Part shown: positions 1-5,928 of the stretch, piece after piece | Layout: each line of letters begins with the position of its first letter | Position numbering within the stretch: position 1 is the first letter of the stretch | Assembly (NCBI GenBank): GCA_900765465.1 | Contig: CAAFRM010000078.1 | Location: 1-7,473 of the forward strand | DNA length: 7,473 nt | Origin: an uncultured Prevotella sp. | GTDB lineage: Bacteria > Bacteroidota > Bacteroidia > Bacteroidales > Bacteroidaceae | Reading direction: 5' to 3' | The notes under the pieces: generated by a model | Databases searched by the model: none | Seen by the model: only the letters and a program-made list of their open reading frames with translations | What the model was told of the DNA's origin: nothing | Translations under genes and position numbers: made by a program

Positions 1-1
1 A

Positions 2-37
2 TTAAAGAAACTTGGTAATGAAATTAAGAATTTCTAA
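2..37 (+). CDS. Possible C-terminal tail of an upstream gene (partial)
   Basis: Read from base 2, this frame gives LKKLGNEIKNF followed by TAA at 35-37. It looks like an ordinary protein C-terminus and would overlap the start of the FKBP lipoprotein by 20 nt. Another frame ends in TAA at 16-18, forming a TAATG overlap with the ATG at 18. Either arrangement would imply translational coupling with a gene to the left. Only 11 residues are visible, so no product can be named and the reading frame is not certain. Confidence 0.3.
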   Translation, partial: LKKLGNEIKNF

Positions 38-659
38 ATATCTCTTCTTGCTCGTGATGGCAGTGTTCGCCCTGTCATCATGCAGCGAGAATGATGACTC
101 CTATGATGCGTATGCCAACTGGCAGGAGCGCAACGAGAAGGCTTTTGCCGATACGCTGGCTTACGCAAAGAAGATGGGAGAGAGCCAGGGATGGTATGTG
201 TACCGCAACTGGAGCCTGGAGAACCAGACACCAAACAAGGATGTGAACGGCGTTGAGATTCCGCTGAGTTACAAGGATTGCGACCACATCATCGTTCATG
301 TGCTTGATAAGGGTGAGAGCACCACAAGCCCGATGTACACCGACTCCGTGAGGGTGAGCTATCGTGGAAGCCTGATTCAAACCACTGATAAGGATGGTAG
401 CGTGAATGCGGGATATGTGTTTGATAAGACCTTCGAGGGAACTTACAACAAGCAAACCGCCATGCTTTCTACATTTGCCGTGAGCAAAGTGGTGGATGGT
501 TTTGCCACTGCCTTGATGCACATGCATCCGGGCGACCACTGGATGGTTTATATTCCATACCAGTTGGGTTACGGTTCTGCCACCAGCAGCAGTTCTACAA
601 TTCCTGCCTATTCGATGCTTCGCTTCGAGATAGTGCTGGATAGCTACTTCTCCAAGTGA
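18..659 (+). CDS. FKBP-type peptidyl-prolyl isomerase-like lipoprotein
   Basis: A 213-aa protein predicted to be an envelope lipoprotein with a C-terminal FKBP fold, the fold of enzymes that isomerise Xaa-Pro bonds during protein folding. Residues 1-21 are a lipoprotein signal peptide with lipobox LSSC and lipidated Cys22. The next residues, SENDDS, are acidic, which in Bacteroidetes can act as a surface-export signal (inference). Residues 30-105 are a helical and linker region. The FKBP core runs from about 108 to 212: VSYRG with Y115, F135-D136, F153...VVDGF162, YIP at 178-180, LGYG at 183-186 and LRFEIVLD near the end. The tryptophan usual in the VIxGW motif is replaced by F162, so catalytic activity is plausible but not assured. 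It may correspond to the family named DUF4827; I cannot check this. I chose ATG at 18 over an upstream TTG at 12 because it places the signal peptide correctly. Its promoter lies outside the window. Confidence 0.85.
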   Translation: MKLRISKYLFLLVMAVFALSSCSENDDSYDAYANWQERNEKAFADTLAYAKKMGESQGWYVYRNWSLENQTPNKDVNGVEIPLSYKDCDHIIVHVLDKGESTTSPMYTDSVRVSYRGSLIQTTDKDGSVNAGYVFDKTFEGTYNKQTAMLSTFAVSKVVDGFATALMHMHPGDHWMVYIPYQLGYGSATSSSSTIPAYSMLRFEIVLDSYFSK

Positions 660-674
660 TATTCAGTGTGATTA

Positions 675-717
675 CACCTTATTATATATAGGGGAGGTAT
701 TCACCTTATTATATATA
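675..717 (+). repeat. AT-rich 16-bp direct repeat
   Basis: CACCTTATTATATATA occurs at 675-690 and again, identically, at 702-717, a 27-bp period. Each copy is followed by a purine-rich patch, GGGGAGG after the first and AAGGAGA after the second. The pair lies between the FKBP stop codon and its terminator, so it is probably in the 3' UTR. No function is evident; it may be a local duplication. Confidence 0.7.
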
Positions 718-730
718 TAAGGAGATATAT

Positions 731-778
731 GGGGCGTTCCCAGGTATGCCGGCAAGGCAACCTGGGAACGCTCTTTGT
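731..778 (+). terminator. Intrinsic terminator after the FKBP lipoprotein gene
   Basis: GCGTTCCCAGGT (734-745) pairs perfectly with ACCTGGGAACGC (760-771), a 12-bp stem that can be lengthened by G-T and G-C pairs at its base. The apex can fold further through TGCC (747-750) with GGCA (756-759). The 3' side continues TCTTTGTGTT, a modest U tract. The minus-strand exit has no T run, so this is directional and ends the lipoprotein transcript. Confidence 0.8.
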
Positions 779-808
779 GTTAACAAGCATTTCGTTAGTG
801 TTAACAAG
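777..808 (+). repeat. Paired direct repeat, possible operator
   Basis: GTGTTAACAAG occurs at 777-787 and again at 798-808, identical and 21 bp apart, about two helical turns. Each copy has a palindromic GTTAAC core. A small inverted repeat, TTGTGT (812-817) and ACACAA (822-827) around TCGC, follows. The pair lies about 75-105 bp upstream of the -33 element of the leader promoter, a plausible place for an activator. No regulator gene is adjacent, so a regulatory role is inference. Confidence 0.4.
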
Positions 809-882
809 TGTTTGTGTTCGCACACAATTTGCTGACTTACGTCAAAAAATGTTAGTTTCATGCATTTTTTTCGGGAAAAGTA

Positions 883-912
883 TTGTGGTTTCAGAAATTT
901 GTTGTACCTTTG
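883..912 (+). promoter_or_regulatory. Bacteroidetes-type promoter for the repetitive leader and MATE gene
   Basis: TACCTTTG at 905-912 matches the Bacteroidetes -7 consensus TAnnTTTG, and TTG at 883-885 sits 19 nt upstream as the -33 element. Transcription would start near 917-920. It is the only convincing + strand promoter between the FKBP terminator and the MATE gene. Confidence 0.7.
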
Positions 913-930
913 CATCAGAAAAAATAAGTT

Positions 931-1091
931 TTAGGTTTTTAGTTAGGTAATAGATTTTATTAGGTTTTAGTTGTTAGGTAAAAAATAAGTTAAGATTGTT
1001 GTTCATAGGTTAGGTTTTTAGTTTAGGTAAAATTAGATTGTTTATTCAAAAATGGGTGTTAGTTAAGGTATAGAAAGATTGATTTATTCAA
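931..1091 (+). repeat. Composite tandem repeat in the leader
   Basis: Two alternating blocks make up this array. The TTAGGT-rich block starts at 931, 960, 1010 and (degenerate) 1060, so the last three copies are each 50 nt apart. The AGATTG block starts at 993, 1035 and 1076, spaced 42 and 41 nt. The last two AGATTG blocks both run through TTTATTCAA and lead into an ATG, at 1052 and 1094. This is a direct reading of the sequence; the function is unknown. Confidence 0.75.
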
Positions 1092-1093
1092 GG

Positions 1094-1255
1094 ATGACAA
1101 AAACAGTACTGTTCTGCTACGGCGGAAGTAAAGTTTTGGGAAAAACAAAGGTACGACAAATTTTAAATTTAAATAGAAAGTGGCGTTCCTCTTTTGAGGA
1201 TCGCCACTTTTTGTGTCATTTCATTAAAAGAGAAAAATATGTTATTCAAGAATAA
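1094..1255 (+). CDS. Small ORF crossing the leader terminator (possible leader peptide)
   Basis: An uninterrupted 53-codon frame starts at ATG 1094 (in context AAGGATGAC) and ends at TAA 1253-1255. It begins MTKTVLFCYGGSKVLGKTK and becomes rich in basic and aromatic residues. It reads right through the terminator hairpin and overlaps the MATE start at 1239 by 17 nt in a different frame. If translated, ribosomes could disturb terminator folding and couple to MATE translation, as leader peptides do in attenuation. I recognise no family. It has no hydrophobic segment, and its second half is forced by the hairpin sequence. It could easily be a chance open frame. Confidence 0.25.
   Translation: MTKTVLFCYGGSKVLGKTKVRQILNLNRKWRSSFEDRHFLCHFIKREKYVIQE
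1146..1153 (-). promoter_or_regulatory. Possible antisense promoter -7 element
   Basis: The minus strand reads TACCTTTG here, preceded by TTTGTCG, an exact match to TAnnTTTG and identical to the -7 element of the + strand leader promoter. No clear TTTG lies 19-20 nt upstream on the minus strand, where the sequence is AT-rich. If active it would fire an antisense RNA leftwards through the C-poor repeats. With no -33 element and no gene downstream, support is weak. Confidence 0.25.
1177..1212 (+). terminator. Strong intrinsic terminator just upstream of the MATE gene
   Basis: AAAGTGGCG (1177-1185) pairs with CGCCACTTT (1202-1210). The inner stem TCCTC (1187-1191) pairs with GAGGA (1196-1200) around a TTTT loop, with one T-T mismatch between the two. 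A run of five T (1208-1212) follows. This is a classic rho-independent terminator, yet it sits after the only good promoter and 26 nt before the MATE ATG. It is either the 3' end of an independent small RNA or a regulated attenuator. Confidence 0.8.
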
Positions 1256-2627
1256 GACAGATTATCTGATGGAGTCGATTCGCAAGGGAAGGGCGATGAC
1301 TCGAAGGGAGAAACTCAATCTCATCGTGGGGTTGAGCGTGCCGTCAATGCTGGCGCAGATTTCCACCGTGATGATGTTCTTTATCGATGCATCGATGGTG
1401 GGACATTTGGGAGCTGAAGCCTCGGCTAGCATCGGACTGATTGAGTCAACCACTTGGCTCATAGGAAGTTTGCTTTCGGCAGCAGCTACGGGATTCTCGG
1501 TGCAGGTGGCTCATTTCATCGGTGCCAACGATTTCAGGAGGGCACGCCAGGTATATCGCCATGCCCTGATATGCGGTTTGGCGTTCAGCCTGATGCTCAC
1601 CCTGGTGGGTGTGGGCATCCATGGCTATCTGCCTTATTGGCTGGGTGGCGGCGACGACATCGCTCCTTTCTCATCGAAGTATTTCCTGATATATAGCCTC
1701 GTGCTGCCCTTCGTGTTCCTTTATCACATCTCCGAGATGATGCTCAAATCGGCAGGCAACATGCATACGCCCAGCGTGATGGCGGTGTTGATATGTATCA
1801 GTGATGTGGTCTTCAACTATCTCTTCATCTATATCCTGAAGATGGGCGTAGTGGGAGCGGCATGCGGAACGGCGATGGCCTACTTCTGCATCTCACTGCC
1901 CAATCTCTGGATTTCGGCATGCAGCAACAGGATTCTGAACCTGCGGCAGGATAAGGAGCCGTTCCGCTGGGTGAAGAGCTACGTGAATCATGCCTGTCAG
2001 ATAAGCATCCCGATGGCCATCCAGAACATCCTGATGAGCGGAGCGCAGATAGTGAGCACCATGATAGTGGCGCCATTGGGCAATATCGCCATCGCTGCCC
2101 ATTCCTTCGCCATCACCGCCGAAAGTCTCTGCTACATGCCGGGTTACGGCATCGGCGATGCGGCAAGCACCCTGGTGGGACAAACGCATGGAGCCGGGCG
2201 CATCGACCTCTGCAAGAGCTTTGCCTATCTCACCGTGGGGTTGGGCATGAGCGTGATGGCATTGATGGGCGTGGTGATGTTCGTCTTTGCACCTGAGATG
2301 ATAGGCGTGCTGTCGCCGGTGGAAAGCATCCGCGAACTGGGCACCCTCTGCCTGCGCATCGAGGCGTTTGCCGAACCGTTCTTTGCGGCGAGCATCGTAA
2401 CCTATAGCGTCTGCGTGGGAGCGGGCGATACGAAGAAGCCTGCCGCCATCAATCTGGGCACGATGTGGCTGGTGAGGCTCACCCTTGCCTATGGGCTTTC
2501 GAAGAGCTACGGATTGGAGGGCGTATGGATAGCCATGGCCACGGAGCTTACGCTGAGAGGATGCCTCTTCCTGGTGCGCCTGTTCAGAGGCTCATGGCTG
2601 AAGAGCTTCAGAGTTGATAGTTTATAG
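1239..2627 (+). CDS. MATE family multidrug/organic cation efflux transporter
   Basis: A 462-aa inner-membrane protein of usual MATE length, expected to have twelve transmembrane helices in two six-helix bundles. MATE proteins export drugs, cationic dyes or metabolites in exchange for Na+ or H+. The N-terminal MatE repeat covers about residues 25-190, with P35 and D50 in the first helix (D50 in FFIDASMVG) and SVQVAHFIGA at 87-96. The C-terminal repeat covers about 255-425, with AAHSF...GYGIGDAASTLVGQ and HGAG (287-320), and GAGDTKKP at 394-401, both typical of the family. The substrate cannot be deduced. I chose ATG 1239; the frame stays open upstream to a TTG at 1194, but that start lies inside the terminator hairpin. 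The upstream AAAAGAGAAAAAT is at best a weak ribosome binding site. Transcription probably comes from the promoter at 883-912 and must pass the terminator at 1177-1212. No regulator gene is adjacent. Confidence 0.92.
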   Translation: MLFKNKTDYLMESIRKGRAMTRREKLNLIVGLSVPSMLAQISTVMMFFIDASMVGHLGAEASASIGLIESTTWLIGSLLSAAATGFSVQVAHFIGANDFRRARQVYRHALICGLAFSLMLTLVGVGIHGYLPYWLGGGDDIAPFSSKYFLIYSLVLPFVFLYHISEMMLKSAGNMHTPSVMAVLICISDVVFNYLFIYILKMGVVGAACGTAMAYFCISLPNLWISACSNRILNLRQDKEPFRWVKSYVNHACQISIPMAIQNILMSGAQIVSTMIVAPLGNIAIAAHSFAITAESLCYMPGYGIGDAASTLVGQTHGAGRIDLCKSFAYLTVGLGMSVMALMGVVMFVFAPEMIGVLSPVESIRELGTLCLRIEAFAEPFFAASIVTYSVCVGAGDTKKPAAINLGTMWLVRLTLAYGLSKSYGLEGVWIAMATELTLRGCLFLVRLFRGSWLKSFRVDSL

Positions 2628-2640
2628 TTAAAAGTTGATA

Positions 2641-2698
2641 GATTTGCAGGTATTTGGAAAGATAATCTCCCAAATACTTGCAAATCATTTTTATTTTG
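2641..2698 (+). terminator. Intrinsic terminator after the MATE gene
   Basis: A 17-bp inverted repeat joins 2641-2657 (begins GATTTGCA) and 2670-2686 (ends TGCAAATC), with a single G-T wobble and a 12-nt loop. The downstream sequence ATTTTTATTTTG supplies a U-rich tract. The stem is AT-rich, so it is weaker than the others in the window. Its 3' arm overlaps the -33 region of the next promoter. Confidence 0.65.
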
Positions 2699-2708
2699 AG
2701 TAATTTTG
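2678..2708 (+). promoter_or_regulatory. Promoter of the M16 protease gene
   Basis: TAATTTTG at 2701-2708 is an exact TAnnTTTG -7 element, with TTG at 2678-2680 positioned 20 nt upstream. Transcription would begin near 2714, leaving a leader of about 45 nt before ATG 2759. The -33 element lies within the 3' arm of the MATE terminator hairpin, so the two signals overlap. Confidence 0.7.
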
Positions 2709-2758
2709 CAGTCGAAATAACTGATAATGCATATTTATTAATATTCAGCAGAGAAAAA

Positions 2759-5578
2759 ATGAGATTAAAGAAGATTTTCGCAGCGGCGCTGCTGCTGCTC
2801 TCTGTGGGAAATGCGACGGCACAGCAGATGCCTCCTATCCCAGTGGACAAGAATGTGAAGATAGGCCATCTCGACAATGGATTGACCTACTACATTCGTC
2901 ATAATGCTTTCCCTGAGCATGTGGCAAGTTTCTACATCGCTCAGAAAGTGGGTTCTATCAATGAGAATGATGACCAGCGCGGTTTGGCTCACCTTCTGGA
3001 GCACCTCGCCTTCAACGGTACCGACCACTTCAAGGGCAATTCCCTGCAGGATTACCTGCAGAGCATCGGTGTGGAGTATGGCAGAAACCTGAATGCCTAT
3101 ACCAGCATCGACAAAACCGTTTATTACTTCACCGATGTGCCTACCACCCGCACCTCGGCAGTGGATTCCTGCATGCTCATCCTCAAGGATTGGAGCAACG
3201 GCATCTCGCTGACCAAGGAGGCTATCAACGACGAGCGCGACGTGGTACACAACGAGTATCGCATGCGCATGGTGGGTCAGCAGCTCATGCTGGAGCGCAA
3301 TCTGCCTAAGCTTTACCAGGGCGATAAGTATGGCTATCGCATGCCTATCGGATTGATGAGTGTCATCGACGGATGCAAGCCAGAAACCCTGCGTGCCTAC
3401 TATCGTAAATGGTATCGCCCAGATAATCAGGCTATCATCATCGTGGGTGATGTAGATGTTGACCATGTAGAGGCTCAGATCAAGAAGCTCTTCTCAGGCA
3501 TCAAGGTGCCTAAGAATGCAGCCAAGGTGGTGCCAGTGCCAGTGGCCGACAACGATACTGCCATCTACGTAATCGACAAGAACAAGGAGCAGAAGTTCGA
3601 CATGATCAACATCATGATGAAGAGCGAAGCCTATCCTGATTCGCTGAAAGGCGATATGAACTATCTGGTAGAAGGCTATGTGCGCGGCGTGGTAAGTTCT
3701 ATGTTCGATGCCCGCCTGTCAGAGCTGGCACGAGAAGAGAACTGTCCGTTCCTGCAGGCAAGTGCCGGCATGGGAAGCTATCTCATTTCGAGCACTAAGG
3801 ATGCCTTCTCCATCTCGGGAGTGGCTAAGCCTGGAATGGTGAAGGAGGCTTATGCCGCTATGCTGCGTGAGGCTAAGCGCGTGCGCGACTTCGGATTCAC
3901 AGCTACGGAGTATATCCGTGCCAAGGAGAACTTCATGAGCAGCATGGAGACCATGTATGAGAACCGCAACAAGATGAAGAACGAGCAGTTCACTACCCAG
4001 TATGTAGACCATTTCACAGACAATGAGCCAATTCCATCGTTGGAAGATGAATATAAGATTTATCAGATGATGGTTCCTAACATCCCTCTCGAGGCCATCA
4101 ACGGTGCCATGAAGCAGGTGATAGCAGAAACCGACACCAACTTTGTGAGCATGGTGTTCATGAAGGAGGCTGAGGGCGTGAACTATCCTACCGAGCAGCA
4201 GCTTGCCCAGATTGTAAAGCAGGTGCGCGGCGAGAAGCTGGAGGCTTATGTTGACAATGTGAAGCAGGAGCCACTGATGGCAACGCTGCCTCAGGCAGGA
4301 AGCATCAAGAAGGTTGAGGAGAACAAGGAGCTCGGCTTCAAGAAGCTCACCCTCTCTAACGGAGCCAAGGTGGTGTTGAAGAAGACTGACTTCGAGGATA
4401 ATGAAATCCGATTCTCAGGAACTGCCAAGGTGGGTTATTCCGCATTCCAGAACGACCCAGTGAACGCAGCCAATGCTTCTACCGTATGGGAAGTAAGCGG
4501 ACTTGCCGGTTTCACAGGCAACGACCTGCAGAAGATGCTTGCCGGCAAGCAGGTGAGTGTAGGTCTCACCATGAGTCCGTTCCGTCATGGCATCGCCGGT
4601 ACTTCTACTCCTAAGGATGTGGAGACGATGATGCAGCTGCTCTATCTCTCGATGACTAACCTTACCAAGGATGAGAAGGCTTTCGAGAATCTGAAGAATA
4701 CTTATACCACCGTGCTCTCCAACAAGAGCAACAACCCTAACATGGTATATCAGGATTCCATCCAGAGCACTCTCTACATGGGCAACAAGCTGGCGCTTCT
4801 CCCAGAAGCAGAGGATATCAAGAATATCAACTACGACCGTGTGCTCGACATGCAGAAGCAGCTCTATGGCAACGCCAAGGACTTCACCTTCTACTTTGTG
4901 GGCAATTACGACGAGAAGGTACTCCTGCCACTCATCGAGCAGTATATCGCTTCCCTGCCAAACAAGGGCATGAAGCTGAAGAACCAGAAGATTCCATATG
5001 CTAAAGGCGAGGTGAAGAACATCTTTACCAAGGCGATGGAGAACCCTCAGAGCCAGGCACGCGAGATGTGGTTCGTGAAGTTGCCATCTTATAATCCTAA
5101 GACAGCGGTATTGGCAGATGTTGCAGCCCGCCTGTTGGAGATGAAGTATCTGCGCAGCATCCGCGAGGAGCTGAGTGCGGCTTACAGCACAGGTGCATCC
5201 TGCGGCTTGTTCTTCGACTACGACGGCAAGGTGGCTCTCACCCTCAACGCCATGGCACAGCTGAATCCAGATAAGGTAGATGTAGCCGTTCCTTGCTTCT
5301 TCAAGGGCTTGGACGAGACGGTGGCAGCTCCTGATGCCAAGGACCTGCAGAAGGTGAAGGAAATCCTTTTGAAGCAGGCAGGTGTTGACGAGAAGACCAA
5401 CAGCTACTGGATGCAGGTGTTGAGCATGTATGATCTGCACAAGGTGGATACCCACAGCAACTACCGCGAGCTGGTGAAGGCAGTGGATGCCCAGCAGATT
5501 TCCAACTTCCTGAAGAACGTGGTGCTGAAGAGCGGCAACCACTTCGAGGTAATCATGAAGGCGGAGAAGAATAAGTAA
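2759..5578 (+). CDS. Secreted M16 family zinc metalloprotease (two-lobe, PqqL-like)
   Basis: A 939-aa exported protease of the pitrilysin/insulinase family, the same size class as E. coli PqqL. Residues 1-21 are a Sec signal peptide ending ATA before QQ, placing the enzyme in the periplasm. The N-terminal catalytic domain carries the inverted zinc motif HLLEH (H78, E81, H82) with E159 in NDERDVVHNE as third ligand; the 76-residue spacing from H82 to E159 equals that of pitrilysin, so the site looks active. M16 C-type domains follow at about 220-420. The second half begins near 525 (GFKKLTLSNGAKVVLKK), lacks a zinc motif as expected, and ends with the RSIREELSAAY motif near 797-807 whose Arg and Tyr help bind substrate in this family. 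M16 enzymes degrade unfolded peptides inside a closed chamber; the substrate here is unknown. ATG 2759 is chosen over an in-frame TTG at 2678 because it starts the signal peptide and follows the promoter. The gene is monocistronic. Confidence 0.94.
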   Translation: MRLKKIFAAALLLLSVGNATAQQMPPIPVDKNVKIGHLDNGLTYYIRHNAFPEHVASFYIAQKVGSINENDDQRGLAHLLEHLAFNGTDHFKGNSLQDYLQSIGVEYGRNLNAYTSIDKTVYYFTDVPTTRTSAVDSCMLILKDWSNGISLTKEAINDERDVVHNEYRMRMVGQQLMLERNLPKLYQGDKYGYRMPIGLMSVIDGCKPETLRAYYRKWYRPDNQAIIIVGDVDVDHVEAQIKKLFSGIKVPKNAAKVVPVPVADNDTAIYVIDKNKEQKFDMINIMMKSEAYPDSLKGDMNYLVEGYVRGVVSSMFDARLSELAREENCPFLQASAGMGSYLISSTKDAFSISGVAKPGMVKEAYAAMLREAKRVRDFGFTATEYIRAKENFMSSMETMYENRNKMKNEQFTTQYVDHFTDNEPIPSLEDEYKIYQMMVPNIPLEAINGAMKQVIAETDTNFVSMVFMKEAEGVNYPTEQQLAQIVKQVRGEKLEAYVDNVKQEPLMATLPQAGSIKKVEENKELGFKKLTLSNGAKVVLKKTDFEDNEIRFSGTAKVGYSAFQNDPVNAANASTVWEVSGLAGFTGNDLQKMLAGKQVSVGLTMSPFRHGIAGTSTPKDVETMMQLLYLSMTNLTKDEKAFENLKNTYTTVLSNKSNNPNMVYQDSIQSTLYMGNKLALLPEAEDIKNINYDRVLDMQKQLYGNAKDFTFYFVGNYDEKVLLPLIEQYIASLPNKGMKLKNQKIPYAKGEVKNIFTKAMENPQSQAREMWFVKLPSYNPKTAVLADVAARLLEMKYLRSIREELSAAYSTGASCGLFFDYDGKVALTLNAMAQLNPDKVDVAVPCFFKGLDETVAAPDAKDLQKVKEILLKQAGVDEKTNSYWMQVLSMYDLHKVDTHSNYRELVKAVDAQQISNFLKNVVLKSGNHFEVIMKAEKNK

Positions 5579-5600
5579 CTTGAATAAGAAGTAAGATATG

Positions 5601-5646
5601 AAAAAGCCCCGTTGCCAGACGAAACGTTCCGGCAACGGGGTTTTTT
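5601..5646. terminator. Bidirectional intrinsic terminator after the M16 gene
   Basis: CCCCGTTGCC (5607-5616) pairs perfectly with GGCAACGGGG (5631-5640), extended by a G-T pair and five A-T pairs (5601-5605 with 5642-5646). The 14-nt loop contains AACGTT. T6 follows on the + strand and the minus strand exits into CTTTTTC, so it can stop transcription both from the protease gene and from the minus-strand small ORF to its right. Confidence 0.9.
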
Positions 5647-5785
5647 ACTTTTTCTTTCTTTTCCCAAAAACTACCTTTTCAAATTAAGAGTCATTCTGAA
5701 AAAATCTCTCTTCGAAGGATTCAAATCCTTGTCTGCTTCATAAACCTAGAAGAAATTCATCTCTTCTCTTTTTGCTGTGAAGGAC
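5647..5785. other. Non-coding stretch between terminator and small minus-strand ORF
   Basis: No coding frame is supported here. Visible features are a short palindrome AAGGATTCAAATCCTT (5715-5730), with a T6 run about 10 nt beyond it on the minus strand, and a 13-bp direct repeat ATCTCTTCTCTTT at 5759-5771 and 5789-5801, the second copy covering the end of the small ORF. It is probably the 3' UTR of the minus-strand transcript. Confidence 0.5.
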
Positions 5786-5902
5786 TTAATCTCTTCTCTT
5801 TGCCTTAGAGGCAAGGGCCTCGCGGCGATCCTGAAGAATCTGCTGGCACTTGTTCAATGCCTGATTTTCATTACTCGTGTTTACCTTAATTAAATCATTC
5901 AT
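5786..5902 (-). CDS. Small hypothetical protein, 38 aa
   Basis: An ATG at 5902 opens a 38-codon frame ending in TAA at 5788-5786. The product starts MNDLIKVNTSNENQALNK and ends LASKAKRRD: short, polar, mostly helical by composition, with one Cys (C19) and a basic C-terminus. Three things favour a real gene: a TATCTTTG promoter element lies about 27 nt upstream of the start, a bidirectional terminator lies downstream, and the GC-rich second half (GATCGCCGCGAGGCC) stands out from the AT-rich flanks and resembles the neighbouring genes. I recognise no family and assign no function. It may be an uncharacterised small protein or part of a structured RNA. Confidence 0.55.
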   Translation of the reverse strand: MNDLIKVNTSNENQALNKCQQILQDRREALASKAKRRD

Positions 5903-5928
5903 AACCTTTTGTATTTTTATTAACACTG

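Larger units (their letters stand above)
918..1212 (+). ncRNA. Candidate leader or small RNA with tandem repeats, almost free of C
   Basis: The stretch is framed by a promoter (883-912) and an intrinsic terminator (1177-1212), giving a predicted RNA of about 295 nt. From 917 to 1088 there are only two C residues (1004 and 1047), so this half can hardly form GC pairs. It is built from repeats. A block beginning TTAGGTTTT and ending AGGTAA occurs at 931-950, 960-981 and 1010-1030, with a degenerate fourth at 1060-1070. A second block, AGATTG followed by TTCA, occurs at 993-1005, 1035-1049 and 1076-1091. The downstream half has normal composition and includes the palindrome AACAGTACTGTT (1102-1113). 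It could be a stand-alone small RNA, the MATE 5' leader, or both. It has the promoter-to-terminator layout of the Bacteroidales-1 (6S-like) RNA, but I see no long closing stem joining its two ends, so I do not assign it to that family. Confidence 0.5.

Noticed and set aside
729..950. 73-codon + strand frame with AAGGAG just upstream of its ATG
   Set aside because: It runs through the terminator hairpin, the repeats and the leader promoter. The spacing from AAGGAG to ATG is only 4 nt and the product resembles no protein.
918..1212. Assignment of the leader as 6S RNA (Bacteroidales-1)
   Set aside because: The promoter-to-terminator layout fits, but the length is greater than expected and the C-poor 5' half cannot form the long closing stem and central bubble.
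1194..1238. Upstream TTG extension of the MATE protein
   Set aside because: The start would lie within the terminator loop and adds 15 residues absent from typical MATE N-termini; ATG 1239 is the better choice.
2612..2641. Direct repeat AGTTGATAG at 2612-2620 and 2633-2641
   Set aside because: Short AT-rich repeat of a kind common in such gaps; no further signal supports a function.
2765..3466. 233-codon minus-strand open frame
   Set aside because: Antisense shadow of the M16 catalytic domain, without recognisable domain, promoter or ribosome binding site.
4415..5635. 406-codon open frame on the minus strand opposite the M16 gene
   Set aside because: It is fully antisense to a clear protease reading frame, its translation is rich in His, Leu and Gln as expected from complementing a biased coding strand, and no family motif appears.
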